DNA of 45,694 nt from Clostridiales bacterium. Lineage in GTDB: Bacteria; Bacillota; Clostridia; DUPQ01. Shown here piece after piece: positions 17,616 to 26,698 of the stretch. The translations under genes and the position numbers were made by a program. How positions within the stretch are numbered: the first letter of the stretch is position 1; each line of letters begins with the position of its first letter. The DNA lies in NCBI GenBank assembly GCA_023145435.1, contig JAGLDS010000013.1, positions 1 to 45,694 on the forward strand, written 5' to 3'. The notes below the pieces were generated by a model that was not told the DNA's origin, ran no database searches, and saw nothing but the letters and a program-made list of their open reading frames with translations.

Positions 17616-18674
17616 ATGTTTACACAGGGGTTAGGAAACTTATATCAAATAACTAATGGAAAGACCAGATCTATTTGTGCAGAAAACCCAACAGGAGCAA
17701 AGGGAAATGGAGCAAAAGCTAAAGCAAATGGAGCTAGCTTAGAAATGGGTAAGGGGTGGAAGTGCAAACCTTGTATCACAGTAAAATCAGGTGAAACAGC
17801 CACTTTAGCAGAGGTTACAGGAAGTGGGGTCATAAGACATATTTGGATGACTGCTGACTCTAGGATGCTTAGAGCAGGAGTTTTACAGTTTTATTGGGAT
17901 GGAGAAACAGAACCATCTGTAAAAGTTCCTTTAGGTGATTTTTTTGGGATGGGTCTTGAGAGAAAATTTGACCTAAATTCCTTACCAGTTGTGTGTAATC
18001 CAGATGGTGGTATGAATTGCTATTGGCCTATGCCTTTTAGAAAAGGTTTTAAAATCACCTTTACAAATGAGTATCATGAAGATGTTAAAGGCTTTTTCTT
18101 TCAAATCACATATGATGAACAAGAAGTAGAAAATAATGCAGGATATTTTCATGCTACTTGGAGAAGAGCAATAACTACTAGGGAAAATCCTGAACATATT
18201 ATTGTTGATAACATTATTGGAAAAGGACAATATGTTGGAACATCTCTTTCTTGGATGCAATATTCAGATTGTTGGTGGGGTGAAGGAGAAATTAAGTTTT
18301 TTATGGATGGAGATAAAGAGTATCCCACTATATGTGGAACAGGAACGGAAGATTATTTTGGTGGTGCATGGAATTTTGGGGGTAATTATAAAGATACATT
18401 TGGACGTCATTACAGTACACCTTTTTTAGGGTTTCCATATAGTGAAAGACAAGAAGGAAAAGTTCCTAAACATAGTATGTATCGTTGGCATGTAATGGAT
18501 CCAATTCGCTTTGATAGCGCTTTAAAGGTAACCATTCAAGCACTTGGATGGTGGCCAGATGGAAAATATCAACCATTGACAGATGATATAGCTTCTGTGG
18601 CTTATTGGTATCAAACAGAACCGCATCAAAAATTCTTACCTTTGCCAAATGTTAGTGAAAGGTGGGGACGATAA
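17616..18674 (+). CDS. DUF2961 / GH172-type glycoside hydrolase
   Basis: A 352-residue protein of the DUF2961 family, whose studied members (GH172) act on fructofuranosyl or arabinofuranosyl links. Family marks are GVIRHIWMT near 71, the long LQFYWDGETEPSVKVPLGDFFG segment near 90, and the hallmark GTGTEDYFGGAWNF near 242 with the acidic residues of the active site. There is no signal peptide, so it would act inside the cell on imported oligosaccharides. The start follows GGGAG. Its stop overlaps the next gene's ATG (TAATG). The exact sugar is not predictable. Confidence 0.88.
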   Translation: MFTQGLGNLYQITNGKTRSICAENPTGAKGNGAKAKANGASLEMGKGWKCKPCITVKSGETATLAEVTGSGVIRHIWMTADSRMLRAGVLQFYWDGETEPSVKVPLGDFFGMGLERKFDLNSLPVVCNPDGGMNCYWPMPFRKGFKITFTNEYHEDVKGFFFQITYDEQEVENNAGYFHATWRRAITTRENPEHIIVDNIIGKGQYVGTSLSWMQYSDCWWGEGEIKFFMDGDKEYPTICGTGTEDYFGGAWNFGGNYKDTFGRHYSTPFLGFPYSERQEGKVPKHSMYRWHVMDPIRFDSALKVTIQALGWWPDGKYQPLTDDIASVAYWYQTEPHQKFLPLPNVSERWGR

Positions 18675-19816
18675 TGATGATGATTATTCAAATATTACTT
18701 ATATTTATTGTTCCTTATTTAATAATTTTAGGAAGTAGAAAATTTAAAATTATTAAAATATTAAGTCCAATACTACTTGCGTATGGAATTGGAATAATTT
18801 GGGGGGTTCTTGAAGTAATACCTCTAGATCGAGATTTGTCGATGACTATATCAGAAATTTGTGTTCCAATTGCAATTCCATTAATACTTTTTTCTGCTGA
18901 TTTTAAAAAGTTCATACACTCAGCAAAATCTACTGTTATATCGTTTGTTTTAGTAATTGTGGCTGCTTTTAGCAGTGCTTTATTAACTGGAATATTTTTA
19001 AACAGTCAATTGGCAGAAGCTTCAAAAATATCAGGAATGTTAGTAGGGTGTTATACTGGTGGAACACCTAATTTAATGGCTATAGGGATGGGGTTAAATA
19101 TAAGTGAAGAAACCCTGATTGTTGTTAATACTAGTGATATGATAATAGGGGCATTATTCTTCTTGTTAATAATAAGCATATTAAAACCTCTTTTAGCAAA
19201 ATTTTTAAAGCCATATAAAAGTGATAGTATTATTGAACAGATAGAAGAAAGAATTAATTTTAGAGAATTAGAGAAGAAAGAAAAAATTACTGAGGTAAAA
19301 AGATCTTCATTAATATTGATATTTTGTATTGGGATATTAGGAATTGCTGTTGGAATAGCAATGTTAATAACAGGAAAAATGAACGTAGCTATTATTATGT
19401 TGTTTGTAACAACTGCAGGGATTATTGGTTCATTTAGTAAACAAATTAGAAAAGTTAAATATACTTATGAAATTGGTCAATATATTATATTGGTTTTTTC
19501 AATGGCTTTAGGAACTACTGTTAATTTACAAGAAATGTTAAAGGCATCTCCAATAATTTTAATGTATGTAACAATTACTATGTTTGGTGCTATAATTCTT
19601 CATCTTATCTTAGCAAAAACATTTAGAATTGATGTAGATACTGCTATTATTACAATGACAGCAGGTATTTATGGTCCTGCATTTGTAGTTCCTGTAGCTG
19701 AGGGAATCAAAAACAAAGAAGTTGTTGTTGCAGGTTTAACTTGTGGTTTGGTTGGGTATGCAGTTGGTAATTATTTAGGATACCTTGTTCATTATTTAGT
19801 TAATTTACTCTTATAA
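18674..19816 (+). CDS. DUF819 family integral membrane protein
   Basis: A 380-residue polytopic membrane protein with about ten hydrophobic helices and the DUF819 motif GCYTGGTPNLMAIGMGL near residue 123, mirrored by a second GIYGPAFVVPVAEG segment near 335. A charged stretch (about 180-215) separates the two halves, suggesting an inverted-repeat transporter. The ATG at 18674 overlaps the stop of the GH172-type gene; a GTG at 18662 is less likely. The tight coupling suggests transport or sensing linked to that glycosidase, but the substrate is unknown. Confidence 0.8.
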   Translation: MMMIIQILLIFIVPYLIILGSRKFKIIKILSPILLAYGIGIIWGVLEVIPLDRDLSMTISEICVPIAIPLILFSADFKKFIHSAKSTVISFVLVIVAAFSSALLTGIFLNSQLAEASKISGMLVGCYTGGTPNLMAIGMGLNISEETLIVVNTSDMIIGALFFLLIISILKPLLAKFLKPYKSDSIIEQIEERINFRELEKKEKITEVKRSSLILIFCIGILGIAVGIAMLITGKMNVAIIMLFVTTAGIIGSFSKQIRKVKYTYEIGQYIILVFSMALGTTVNLQEMLKASPIILMYVTITMFGAIILHLILAKTFRIDVDTAIITMTAGIYGPAFVVPVAEGIKNKEVVVAGLTCGLVGYAVGNYLGYLVHYLVNLLL

Positions 19817-19853
19817 TAAAAAAAGTAAAAATTAATTTATATAAGCTTCATGA

Positions 19854-19859
19854 TATAAT
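19854..19859 (+). promoter_or_regulatory. Likely -10 box of the lipoprotein gene
   Basis: TATAAT at 19854-19859 is 20 bases before the ATG at 19880, with AAAGGA at 19868-19873 as ribosome site. The leader would be only about 14 bases. No clear -35 is seen. Confidence 0.4.
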
Positions 19860-19879
19860 TGTCATTGAAAGGAAAAAGA

Positions 19880-21016
19880 ATGAATAAAAATAGAAACATT
19901 ATTTTTATATTTTTTCTACTAACTATTATTAGTTTGTTGATGGTAGGGTGTAAACAAACAAGTGAAGATAACCCTTCTATGACTAATACACCAATAATTA
20001 CAACAACGGTTTCCTCTCAAAGTATAACAACAAAAATCAACGATACAATAACTACTAATCAAATAACAAACACAGCAAATACAACAAACACAGCAAATAC
20101 AACAAACACAGCAAATATAACAAACACAACAAATGCAGCAAACACAACAAATACAGTAAGCACAGCAAAAACACAAGGTACAACAAACACTTTGAGTAAA
20201 ACCACTACCATTGTTCTTAAAAACATAACTGTTCCAGAATTAATTGGTAATAATGTGACACAACTTTTAGAAACAGAACTTACTATTAATCAAATATTTA
20301 AATATAGTCGTACTATTTTAAAAAATATAGTTATTTCTCAAAGTATAAAAGCTGGAACCGTTGTTTCTAAAAACCAAGAAGTCACTTTAACTGTTTCGAG
20401 TGGTTTGCCAGTAATTACATATGGATACGATCTTATTACTTTAAAAATTCCAAATGAATATGATCATGGGCAATATCATTTTATGATTAATCCATATGAT
20501 AATAATGTGTTTTTACGAATAATTAATGGTATTGACATAACACATCAATTAATAATTACTGACTGTAAATCTATGTTTTTTGATCAAAATGACATAATCT
20601 ATTATCAAAAAAACAATGATAAAAACATATATTCCTTTAGCCTTTCTTCAATGGAAAATAAAAAAGTAATTAATGAAAAAGTTAATTATTATTATATTAA
20701 TAATACAACTCTTTTTTATGCTACTGATACTAAAGTAAAAGCATATACTTTATCTTCAAAAACTATATCAACTATTGCTAATATAAAAACATCTTTTTTT
20801 CAAGTAGTTAATCACTTATACTATTTAGAAAATAATTATTTATATGAATTTGATGGAACAACATCTAAAAAATTATTAGAAACACAAATCAATTCATTTA
20901 TTATTCATGATTTTAGGGCATATTATTATGAAAACACACAGTTATATTATGTAGATTTATTAGACGGACAAAAAAATCTTGCCACAAGTGAACAAATAGC
21001 ACAATTAGATTTCTAA
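19880..21016 (+). CDS. Lipoprotein with Thr/Asn-rich linker, PASTA-like domain and propeller-like C-terminus
   Basis: A 378-residue exported lipoprotein. The signal sequence has a charged start (MNKNRN), a hydrophobic core and a lipobox ending MVGC at about residue 24. Residues about 55-115 are a low-complexity Thr/Asn/Ala linker encoded by an 18-base tandem repeat. A PASTA-like domain follows (VPELIGNNVTQLLETEL to VTLTVSSG, about 116-180). The rest (about 185-378) has repeated Y/N-rich strands such as IIYYQKNNDKNIYSFSLSSM, like DUF5050-type beta-propellers. Likely anchored outside the membrane; PASTA domains can bind peptidoglycan. The start follows AAAGGA; a TTG at 19859 is disfavoured. It meets the EamA gene tail to tail. 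Confidence 0.72.
   Translation: MNKNRNIIFIFFLLTIISLLMVGCKQTSEDNPSMTNTPIITTTVSSQSITTKINDTITTNQITNTANTTNTANTTNTANITNTTNAANTTNTVSTAKTQGTTNTLSKTTTIVLKNITVPELIGNNVTQLLETELTINQIFKYSRTILKNIVISQSIKAGTVVSKNQEVTLTVSSGLPVITYGYDLITLKIPNEYDHGQYHFMINPYDNNVFLRIINGIDITHQLIITDCKSMFFDQNDIIYYQKNNDKNIYSFSLSSMENKKVINEKVNYYYINNTTLFYATDTKVKAYTLSSKTISTIANIKTSFFQVVNHLYYLENNYLYEFDGTTSKKLLETQINSFIIHDFRAYYYENTQLYYVDLLDGQKNLATSEQIAQLDF
20065..20172 (+). repeat. Six tandem 18-base units in the lipoprotein linker
   Basis: Units of 18 bases start at 20065, 20083, 20101, 20119, 20137 and 20155. The first three differ by at most one base (AACAAACACAGCAAATAC); the last three diverge. Each codes for six residues of the type N-T-A-N-T-T. 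The unit length keeps the frame, so copy number can change without breaking the protein. Confidence 0.85.
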
Positions 21017-22071
21017 ACTTTATGAATATGTCGGTGATGAATATCTGGTTTATGTTCATGGGAATGGGAAGTTTTTTTATGTGTATGAGTATGTGAATGA
21101 GTTTGATTATTAACACTATGAATATGATGCAAACCATTATGAGAATGCAAGTGATTGTGTGTCAAAAGTTCATGGGTGTGTAAATGATTGTGTTTTTCAA
21201 AAACCGCTAAATAAGCACCAAACAACATTAAAGGTAAAGCAATATAGAAAGAAAGTGATAGCGTTTCGTTAAATAGAAATAAAGAAAATAACACTCCTAA
21301 AAAAGGTGCTACAGCATAAAAAGCACTAGTTCTTGCTGCTCCTAAATGACGTTGTGCTTTAATATAAAAGAAGATACTTAACCCATATGAAACAAAACCA
21401 AGTAGCAAAGCTAATAAAATTGGATAGAGTAATATTGGCAAAGTGAAACCTTCAAATAAAACATAGACAATCATTGCACCAATACCAGAACCAAAACCTT
21501 TTAATATAACGATTTGAAAAGGATCTTTATGAGACATGTTTCTTGTAAAATTGTTTTCAAAACCCCAAGTTATACAAGCGAATATAACCAATAAAGAACC
21601 AAATGAAAATCTAGTAGTATTTATATATTGAAAATCTATGGTTAATAAAACACTAGAAATAGTGATAAAAAATATTGCAAGCCACATTCTTTTTCCAATG
21701 GCTTCTTTAAAAATAACAAGTGAGATTATTGTTGTTGCAACCATTTCAAAATTAAATAATAAAGAAGCGTTTGCACTTGATGTTAACTTTAATCCATATA
21801 AGAGCAAGAAGGGAGCTAAAATATCTAAAAGAATCATTAAAATTGCCCACTTTTTCTCACCTTTGTCTAAGGGGGCTTCATTATTTATGTTTTTCTTTCC
21901 AAGATATAAAAGACCCATTCCTATACCAGCACCTAAGTAGAGTAATGAAGCTAATAACATAGGAGATAATTTATCTAATAATAACTTTGACAAAGGAGCA
22001 TTTAGTCCAAATAACAAAGCAGCTTGTAGAGCAAATAAAACAGCTATTAAGTTATTGCTTTTCTTTTTCAT
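21013..22071 (-). CDS. EamA/DMT family transporter with histidine-rich tail
   Basis: A 352-residue inner-membrane protein of ten hydrophobic helices in two EamA halves (1-145 and 160-295), like drug/metabolite exporters. After residue 295 comes a cytoplasm-facing tail of about 58 residues with 22 histidines, in HxH and THTHTH patterns that typically bind Zn, Ni or Co. The ATG at 22071 overlaps the stop of the upstream rhamnosidase gene (ATGA), so it is translated with it. The tail suggests metal binding or transport; the substrate is unknown. Confidence 0.85.
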   Translation of the reverse strand: MKKKSNNLIAVLFALQAALLFGLNAPLSKLLLDKLSPMLLASLLYLGAGIGMGLLYLGKKNINNEAPLDKGEKKWAILMILLDILAPFLLLYGLKLTSSANASLLFNFEMVATTIISLVIFKEAIGKRMWLAIFFITISSVLLTIDFQYINTTRFSFGSLLVIFACITWGFENNFTRNMSHKDPFQIVILKGFGSGIGAMIVYVLFEGFTLPILLYPILLALLLGFVSYGLSIFFYIKAQRHLGAARTSAFYAVAPFLGVLFSLFLFNETLSLSFYIALPLMLFGAYLAVFEKHNHLHTHELLTHNHLHSHNGLHHIHSVNNQTHSHTHTHKKTSHSHEHKPDIHHRHIHKV

Positions 22072-24671
22072 GTGGACAACTTATAATCCCCTGCAGGTAA
22101 GGTTACGTTTAGTAATTTATCGTTTATTGTTACTTTTTCAGACTTAAACATACTTGCATATACTATTGGTAAATATAGGGTTGCTTTACAACCATATGGA
22201 ATTGTAATATTCAAAGTTAGATTATTGTCCTGTTTTTTCCATGAAGTTGAAATTTTTCCACGAAGAGATTGAACATAACAGTCAACTGATGTTAAACCAC
22301 AATCCACATCTGGTTGCATAATAATATGCTCGTATCCTGGAGTATTTTCATCAGGTCTGATTCCACCTAAATACTTGTACATAGAAGCTACAATATCTGA
22401 AAACATATGATGATTATAAGAACCTGTTCCATTCCATGTTTCCCAAAGTGTTGTTGCACCTAATTTAATAATATTTCCAAATCCTGGAAAAGTTTCCTGT
22501 GTAATCATTTTAATTGCACTATCAAAGTGATTAACTACTCCTAAAGAATTAAGAACATATTTATTACCTAAAACACCAAAATCTAGATGATTATCTAGTT
22601 TTTCAATCTGAGACAACAATAAGTTGGTTAATGCTTCTTTTTCATCTTCATTAGCTAACCCTTGAAAAAGCATACAAGCAGTTGAGGTCTGACAGTTACC
22701 AGATACAGTCATTCTTTCTTTATTAAAATATTTATTTCTAAAAGATTTCTTAATGTTTTTAGCTAATTGTTGATAAATTTTTACATCCTCTGCTTTACCT
22801 AAAACAAAAGCTATTTTAGAAATAGTATCAGCAGCGTTATAGAAATAAGCAGTATCGGTTAATTCAGTAGGAGCCTTAAAAGAAGACATATTGATACTAA
22901 TAGAGGGACCTTCAAAAGGAGCACACCAGTCACCAATTCCATAATTAACAATATAGTTTTCAGCCATTGTTTCCATATATGAGCAATGTTTCGTTATAGT
23001 TTCATACATTTCTTCTAGTATTTGTATATCTCCATAATGAGTATAAAGATACCAAGGAATTAAAGTCAATGCACTTGACCAATCAGGACCATTTCCCCAA
23101 TTATATCCCCATCCTGTTGAAGGAACTACACAAGGGATAACACCACTTGGTTTCTGTGAATCTTTTATGTCGTATAACCACTTTTTAAACTCATTAATTG
23201 TAATATAATTAAACATGGTTTGTTCAGAAGATAAACTAGCATCCCCTGTCCATGAATTCTTTTCACGGTGAGGACTATCAGTTAATAAACCATGGAAATT
23301 ACCAATAGTAGACCAGTGAGAAATATTAACAACTTTATTTAAAATATCATTAGAAGTTTTTATTTCCCCTTTTCTAGGAATATCAGTGTGAATAATAACA
23401 CCCAAAGCAGTAGAAAGAGTAGGTTCTGTTGTCAAACCAACTAACTCAATGTATTGGAACCCATGATATACAAAGCGAGGACTCCATATTTCAACATCAT
23501 CGCTTTTCTTTATATATTTATCTGTCTGAAATTCTCCTGTTCTAGTAAAACCTGAATTTTTTATACGATCTAAATCAATACCATTATCCATTAATTTTTC
23601 GTTATAAATAATAGTAATTTCATCACCTTTTTTACCTGCAACCTCTAATTTAACAAACCCTGACATATTTTGACCTAAATCAAAAACCCAAGAGTCTTTT
23701 GTAGATTTCCAATAATTTATTGGTTTTATAATACCTGTTTTTCTAATTGGTTCCATTTCCATGGCTGTTAATAAACCACCAGGAGCTCTAATGATTTTTA
23801 CATTATCCCAATCACTATCGTTGCAGTTTATTGTATTCCAATTAGGTGTTTCTAAATTAGCATCATAGTATTCCCCGTTTCTTATACTATTAAAGGTAAT
23901 AGGACTATTAGTTGATTTCCAAGTTGAATCAGTTGTAATAAGTAGTTCTTTGCCAGAAGCTAAAGTAATTCTTAACTCTGCAATCATTTTTGGAACATGT
24001 CTCCATGAAACTTCTTTTATATTCCATATATCTTGAGTAATACAATTATACCAACCATTACCAAGAAGACCACCTAAAACATTATCTCCTTTTGATAGTA
24101 AATTCGTAACATCATATGTGTGATACAAGATGGTGTGATCGTAGTTGGTAAAAGCTGGAGACAATAAGTCATCACCTGTTTTTTTACCATTTATATATGC
24201 TTCAAAATAGCCTAATCCAGTAATATATAAACGAGCACTTTTTATGTCTTCTGGTAAATTAAATGTTTTTCTAAGATAAGGAGCGTGGGTATATTTATCA
24301 GGTTTCATTATATTACCAGCAGTAATCCATTTACTTTCCCATATTTCTTCTTTTTTTCCTGTTTCAAAAGAAGAAACGTCACTTTTTATGAGTTCCTCCT
24401 TTTCTCCTTTTACTAGTACTTTATAGTAATAGATACTTCTTGGTAATAATTTTACACCTATATATTTAATGTTTGTAAATTTACTAGAAACAACTTCCCC
24501 ACTATTAAAAACTATATCTGATTCAGCATCAGATACAATAAGCTGATATGATTTTTGTATAAATGTTGAGTAATCTCCTTCATATTGCCAAGAAAAATAG
24601 GGACAGGAATCCATACCTAATTGATGTGATTTATAGTTACAAACTAAGTTTTTTATTGATAAGTTGTTCAT
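22068..24671 (-). CDS. GH78 alpha-L-rhamnosidase
   Basis: An 867-residue glycosidase that removes terminal alpha-L-rhamnose. Domains in order: a fibronectin-like N-terminal beta domain (1-110), a jelly-roll carbohydrate domain (about 125-300, YITGLGYFEAYINGKKTGDDLLSP), a second beta domain (310-410), the (alpha/alpha)6 barrel (about 420-780) with the GH78 segment LTDSPHREKNSWTGDASLS that carries the catalytic acid region, and a C-terminal beta domain (785-867). No signal peptide, so it works on imported rhamnosides. AAAGGAG precedes the ATG. It leads an operon with the EamA gene. Confidence 0.92.
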   Translation of the reverse strand: MNNLSIKNLVCNYKSHQLGMDSCPYFSWQYEGDYSTFIQKSYQLIVSDAESDIVFNSGEVVSSKFTNIKYIGVKLLPRSIYYYKVLVKGEKEELIKSDVSSFETGKKEEIWESKWITAGNIMKPDKYTHAPYLRKTFNLPEDIKSARLYITGLGYFEAYINGKKTGDDLLSPAFTNYDHTILYHTYDVTNLLSKGDNVLGGLLGNGWYNCITQDIWNIKEVSWRHVPKMIAELRITLASGKELLITTDSTWKSTNSPITFNSIRNGEYYDANLETPNWNTINCNDSDWDNVKIIRAPGGLLTAMEMEPIRKTGIIKPINYWKSTKDSWVFDLGQNMSGFVKLEVAGKKGDEITIIYNEKLMDNGIDLDRIKNSGFTRTGEFQTDKYIKKSDDVEIWSPRFVYHGFQYIELVGLTTEPTLSTALGVIIHTDIPRKGEIKTSNDILNKVVNISHWSTIGNFHGLLTDSPHREKNSWTGDASLSSEQTMFNYITINEFKKWLYDIKDSQKPSGVIPCVVPSTGWGYNWGNGPDWSSALTLIPWYLYTHYGDIQILEEMYETITKHCSYMETMAENYIVNYGIGDWCAPFEGPSISINMSSFKAPTELTDTAYFYNAADTISKIAFVLGKAEDVKIYQQLAKNIKKSFRNKYFNKERMTVSGNCQTSTACMLFQGLANEDEKEALTNLLLSQIEKLDNHLDFGVLGNKYVLNSLGVVNHFDSAIKMITQETFPGFGNIIKLGATTLWETWNGTGSYNHHMFSDIVASMYKYLGGIRPDENTPGYEHIIMQPDVDCGLTSVDCYVQSLRGKISTSWKKQDNNLTLNITIPYGCKATLYLPIVYASMFKSEKVTINDKLLNVTLPAGDYKLST

Positions 24672-24703
24672 TTTTCAACTCCTTTTATAATATCTTTTAA
24701 TCA

Positions 24704-24709
24704 TTATAG
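24704..24709 (-). promoter_or_regulatory. Possible -10 box of the rhamnosidase operon
   Basis: On the minus strand TATAAT (24709-24704), 33 bases before the ATG, within the 143-base divergent space to the URO-D-like gene. No clear -35 accompanies it. Confidence 0.4.
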
Positions 24710-24814
24710 TATAGACTAAAAAAAAAAGCACTAAAATTACGACTTTTATTTATATGTCTTGTGCAAAGAATATGATACTATAAAGATACAATAATTTATA
24801 TGGAGAGTAGAAAA

Positions 24815-25879
24815 ATGAGTATTAATGAAATGATTATCCTAACAAATAGTCAAATCAAACGTTATGAACAGTTATATACTGAATATCAAGAAATGAGCAC
24901 TAACCCCAAAAAGGCTTCTCCAAAATTTATTATTAACACTCCAAGTTCAATATTTACCTGGGAAGAAATGCTAGAAGACTCATCTAAAATGTTAAAAAAC
25001 GAGTTAACGAAAGTACAAACACATATTGATTTACAAGATGATCGAGTACTATCTACTAGAGTTAATTTTGGAACAGCACAAATTGCTGCAGCATATGGAT
25101 GTGATATGTATATTCCACCGAATAATTTACCTTGTGCAAAAAACCATATTCTTACAGATATAAAAAACGTGAAAAACTTACAAATGCCTTCATATACAGA
25201 TGGGTGGTATCAAAAATTAAAAGAATTCACCACTTTTTTTCAAGAAAACATGCCAAACCATGTTTTTATCCAATTACCAGATATTCAAAGTACATTTAAT
25301 AGTTCTCACTTAATAAGAGGAAATGATATAATTTTTGACTTTTATGACAATCCAGAGTTGTTAGGGATATTATTAGACCATGTTACTGACTATATGATTG
25401 GATTAACTAAGCATTTAAATAATATGATTCACCATATAGATGGATGGTTTTTTGATTATGGCGCTATGTGGAAAGGGAATGGACGTATTAGTAATTGTAC
25501 TGTTCATTTAATAAGTCCTAAAATGTATGAAGAGCATATATTAGAAAGAGATAAGAGATTTTTAAAAGAAATTGGTGGAGGAAGAATGCATTATTGCGGA
25601 GCACATCCTGAAATTATTGATAGTTTTGTTAAAGATAATTTTATTACAGGTCTAGATTTTGAGAGCACTCTGCATGATTTGTTTACAGTTTCAAAAATAC
25701 TACCAGAGAATGTACCAGTACTAACTGATTGCGATGAAAATTCATCACTATTAAATACTCTTTTATCAGGCAAATGGCCAGAGAAGAAAAATATAATATT
25801 AAACATATATGCCAACAATATGGAGTCTGGAAAAAGATTGTTAGAAAAATTAAGAGAAAGCCAACTGAAACACCTATGA
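24815..25879 (+). CDS. URO-D (uroporphyrinogen decarboxylase)-like protein, not haem-related
   Basis: A 354-residue protein with the uroporphyrinogen decarboxylase/corrinoid methyltransferase barrel pattern: FIQLPDIQSTFNSSHLIRG, the DYMIGLTKHLNN helix, GWFFDYGAMWKGNGRISNC, the MHYCGAHPEIIDSF segment and GLDFESTLHDL. No haem or corrinoid genes are nearby. Such paralogues often sit with glycosidases in gut anaerobes; function is unknown. The ATG at 24815 follows GGAGAG; an in-frame ATG at 24800 has no ribosome site. Its stop overlaps sfsA (ATGA). It is divergent from the rhamnosidase. Confidence 0.72.
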   Translation: MSINEMIILTNSQIKRYEQLYTEYQEMSTNPKKASPKFIINTPSSIFTWEEMLEDSSKMLKNELTKVQTHIDLQDDRVLSTRVNFGTAQIAAAYGCDMYIPPNNLPCAKNHILTDIKNVKNLQMPSYTDGWYQKLKEFTTFFQENMPNHVFIQLPDIQSTFNSSHLIRGNDIIFDFYDNPELLGILLDHVTDYMIGLTKHLNNMIHHIDGWFFDYGAMWKGNGRISNCTVHLISPKMYEEHILERDKRFLKEIGGGRMHYCGAHPEIIDSFVKDNFITGLDFESTLHDLFTVSKILPENVPVLTDCDENSSLLNTLLSGKWPEKKNIILNIYANNMESGKRLLEKLRESQLKHL

Positions 25880-26565
25880 TTTATAAAAATATTGTTAATG
25901 GTACTTTTTTATCAAGGCCAAATAGATTTATTGCCAAAGTATTAATAAATAATGAGGAAGAACTTGCCCACGTAAAAAACACCGGGAGATGTAAAGAATT
26001 ATTAATTCCTGGTTGTAAACTTACTTTGCAACAAAATAACAACAGTACAAGAAAAACCCAATATTCTGTAATAACTGTAAAAAAAAACAATCAACTTTTC
26101 AACATTGACTCCCAAGTTCCTAATCAAGTAGTAGCAGAAGCACTAAAAGATAACAAAATCTTTTTAAAAAAGAATATTACATTTTTAAAAAGAGAAAATA
26201 CTTTCTTAAACTCTCGCTTTGATATCTATTTTGAAACCTCAAAAGAAAAAGCATATATGGAAATAAAAGGAGTCACTTTAGAAAAAAAAGGAATAGCTTT
26301 ATTTCCAGATGCGCCTACAAAAAGAGGAGTAAAACATGTGTATGAAATGATTAAAGCTGTTAAGCAAGGTTATTCAGGCTATTTGTTTTTTTTACTACAG
26401 ATGACTAATTGTAAGTATTTTACAACAAATAAACAAACAGACCCAGAATTTGCTAAAGCACTACTACTAGCAAAAGAAAGTGGAGTGCAAATATTATGTT
26501 ATGATAGCATTGTTACGAAAAATGGGATAATACTTAATAAAAAAATACTAACTAAAATTGTATAA
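25876..26565 (+). CDS. sfsA: Sugar fermentation stimulation protein SfsA
   Basis: A 229-residue protein with the SfsA nuclease-like core: NRFIAKVLINNEE, TGRCKELLIPG, then NTFLNSRFDIYFE, AYMEIKGVTLEKKG and the signature FPDAPTKRGVKHVYEM. Conserved acidic and Lys residues of the PD-(D/E)XK-like site (D in SRFDIY, E and K in MEIKG) are present. The ATG at 25876 overlaps the URO-D-like stop; the longer frame back to 25774 is rejected because the family begins at MIYKNIVNGTFLSRPNRF. DNA binding or nuclease activity has been suggested for the family. Confidence 0.92.
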   Translation: MIYKNIVNGTFLSRPNRFIAKVLINNEEELAHVKNTGRCKELLIPGCKLTLQQNNNSTRKTQYSVITVKKNNQLFNIDSQVPNQVVAEALKDNKIFLKKNITFLKRENTFLNSRFDIYFETSKEKAYMEIKGVTLEKKGIALFPDAPTKRGVKHVYEMIKAVKQGYSGYLFFLLQMTNCKYFTTNKQTDPEFAKALLLAKESGVQILCYDSIVTKNGIILNKKILTKIV

Positions 26566-26698
26566 ATTAACTGCTTTTCCAATAAAAGAAGCGAAATATA
26601 TTGTTCAATAAAAACATTTACCTGTTAACAAAAATGCCTGTTTAATAGATTTTAGTATTTTTTTATAATTTTAATATATCATAATAGAAATATTGAAC

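Noticed and set aside
20065-20172. Regular repeats suggestive of a CRISPR array
   Set aside because: Units are 18 bases, directly adjacent without unique spacers, and code in frame for a Thr/Asn-rich linker.
19919-20176. Minus-strand cysteine-rich frame (repeated CICCVC pattern), 85 residues
   Set aside because: It is the antisense reading of the 18-base tandem repeat in the lipoprotein gene; no ribosome site or promoter supports it.
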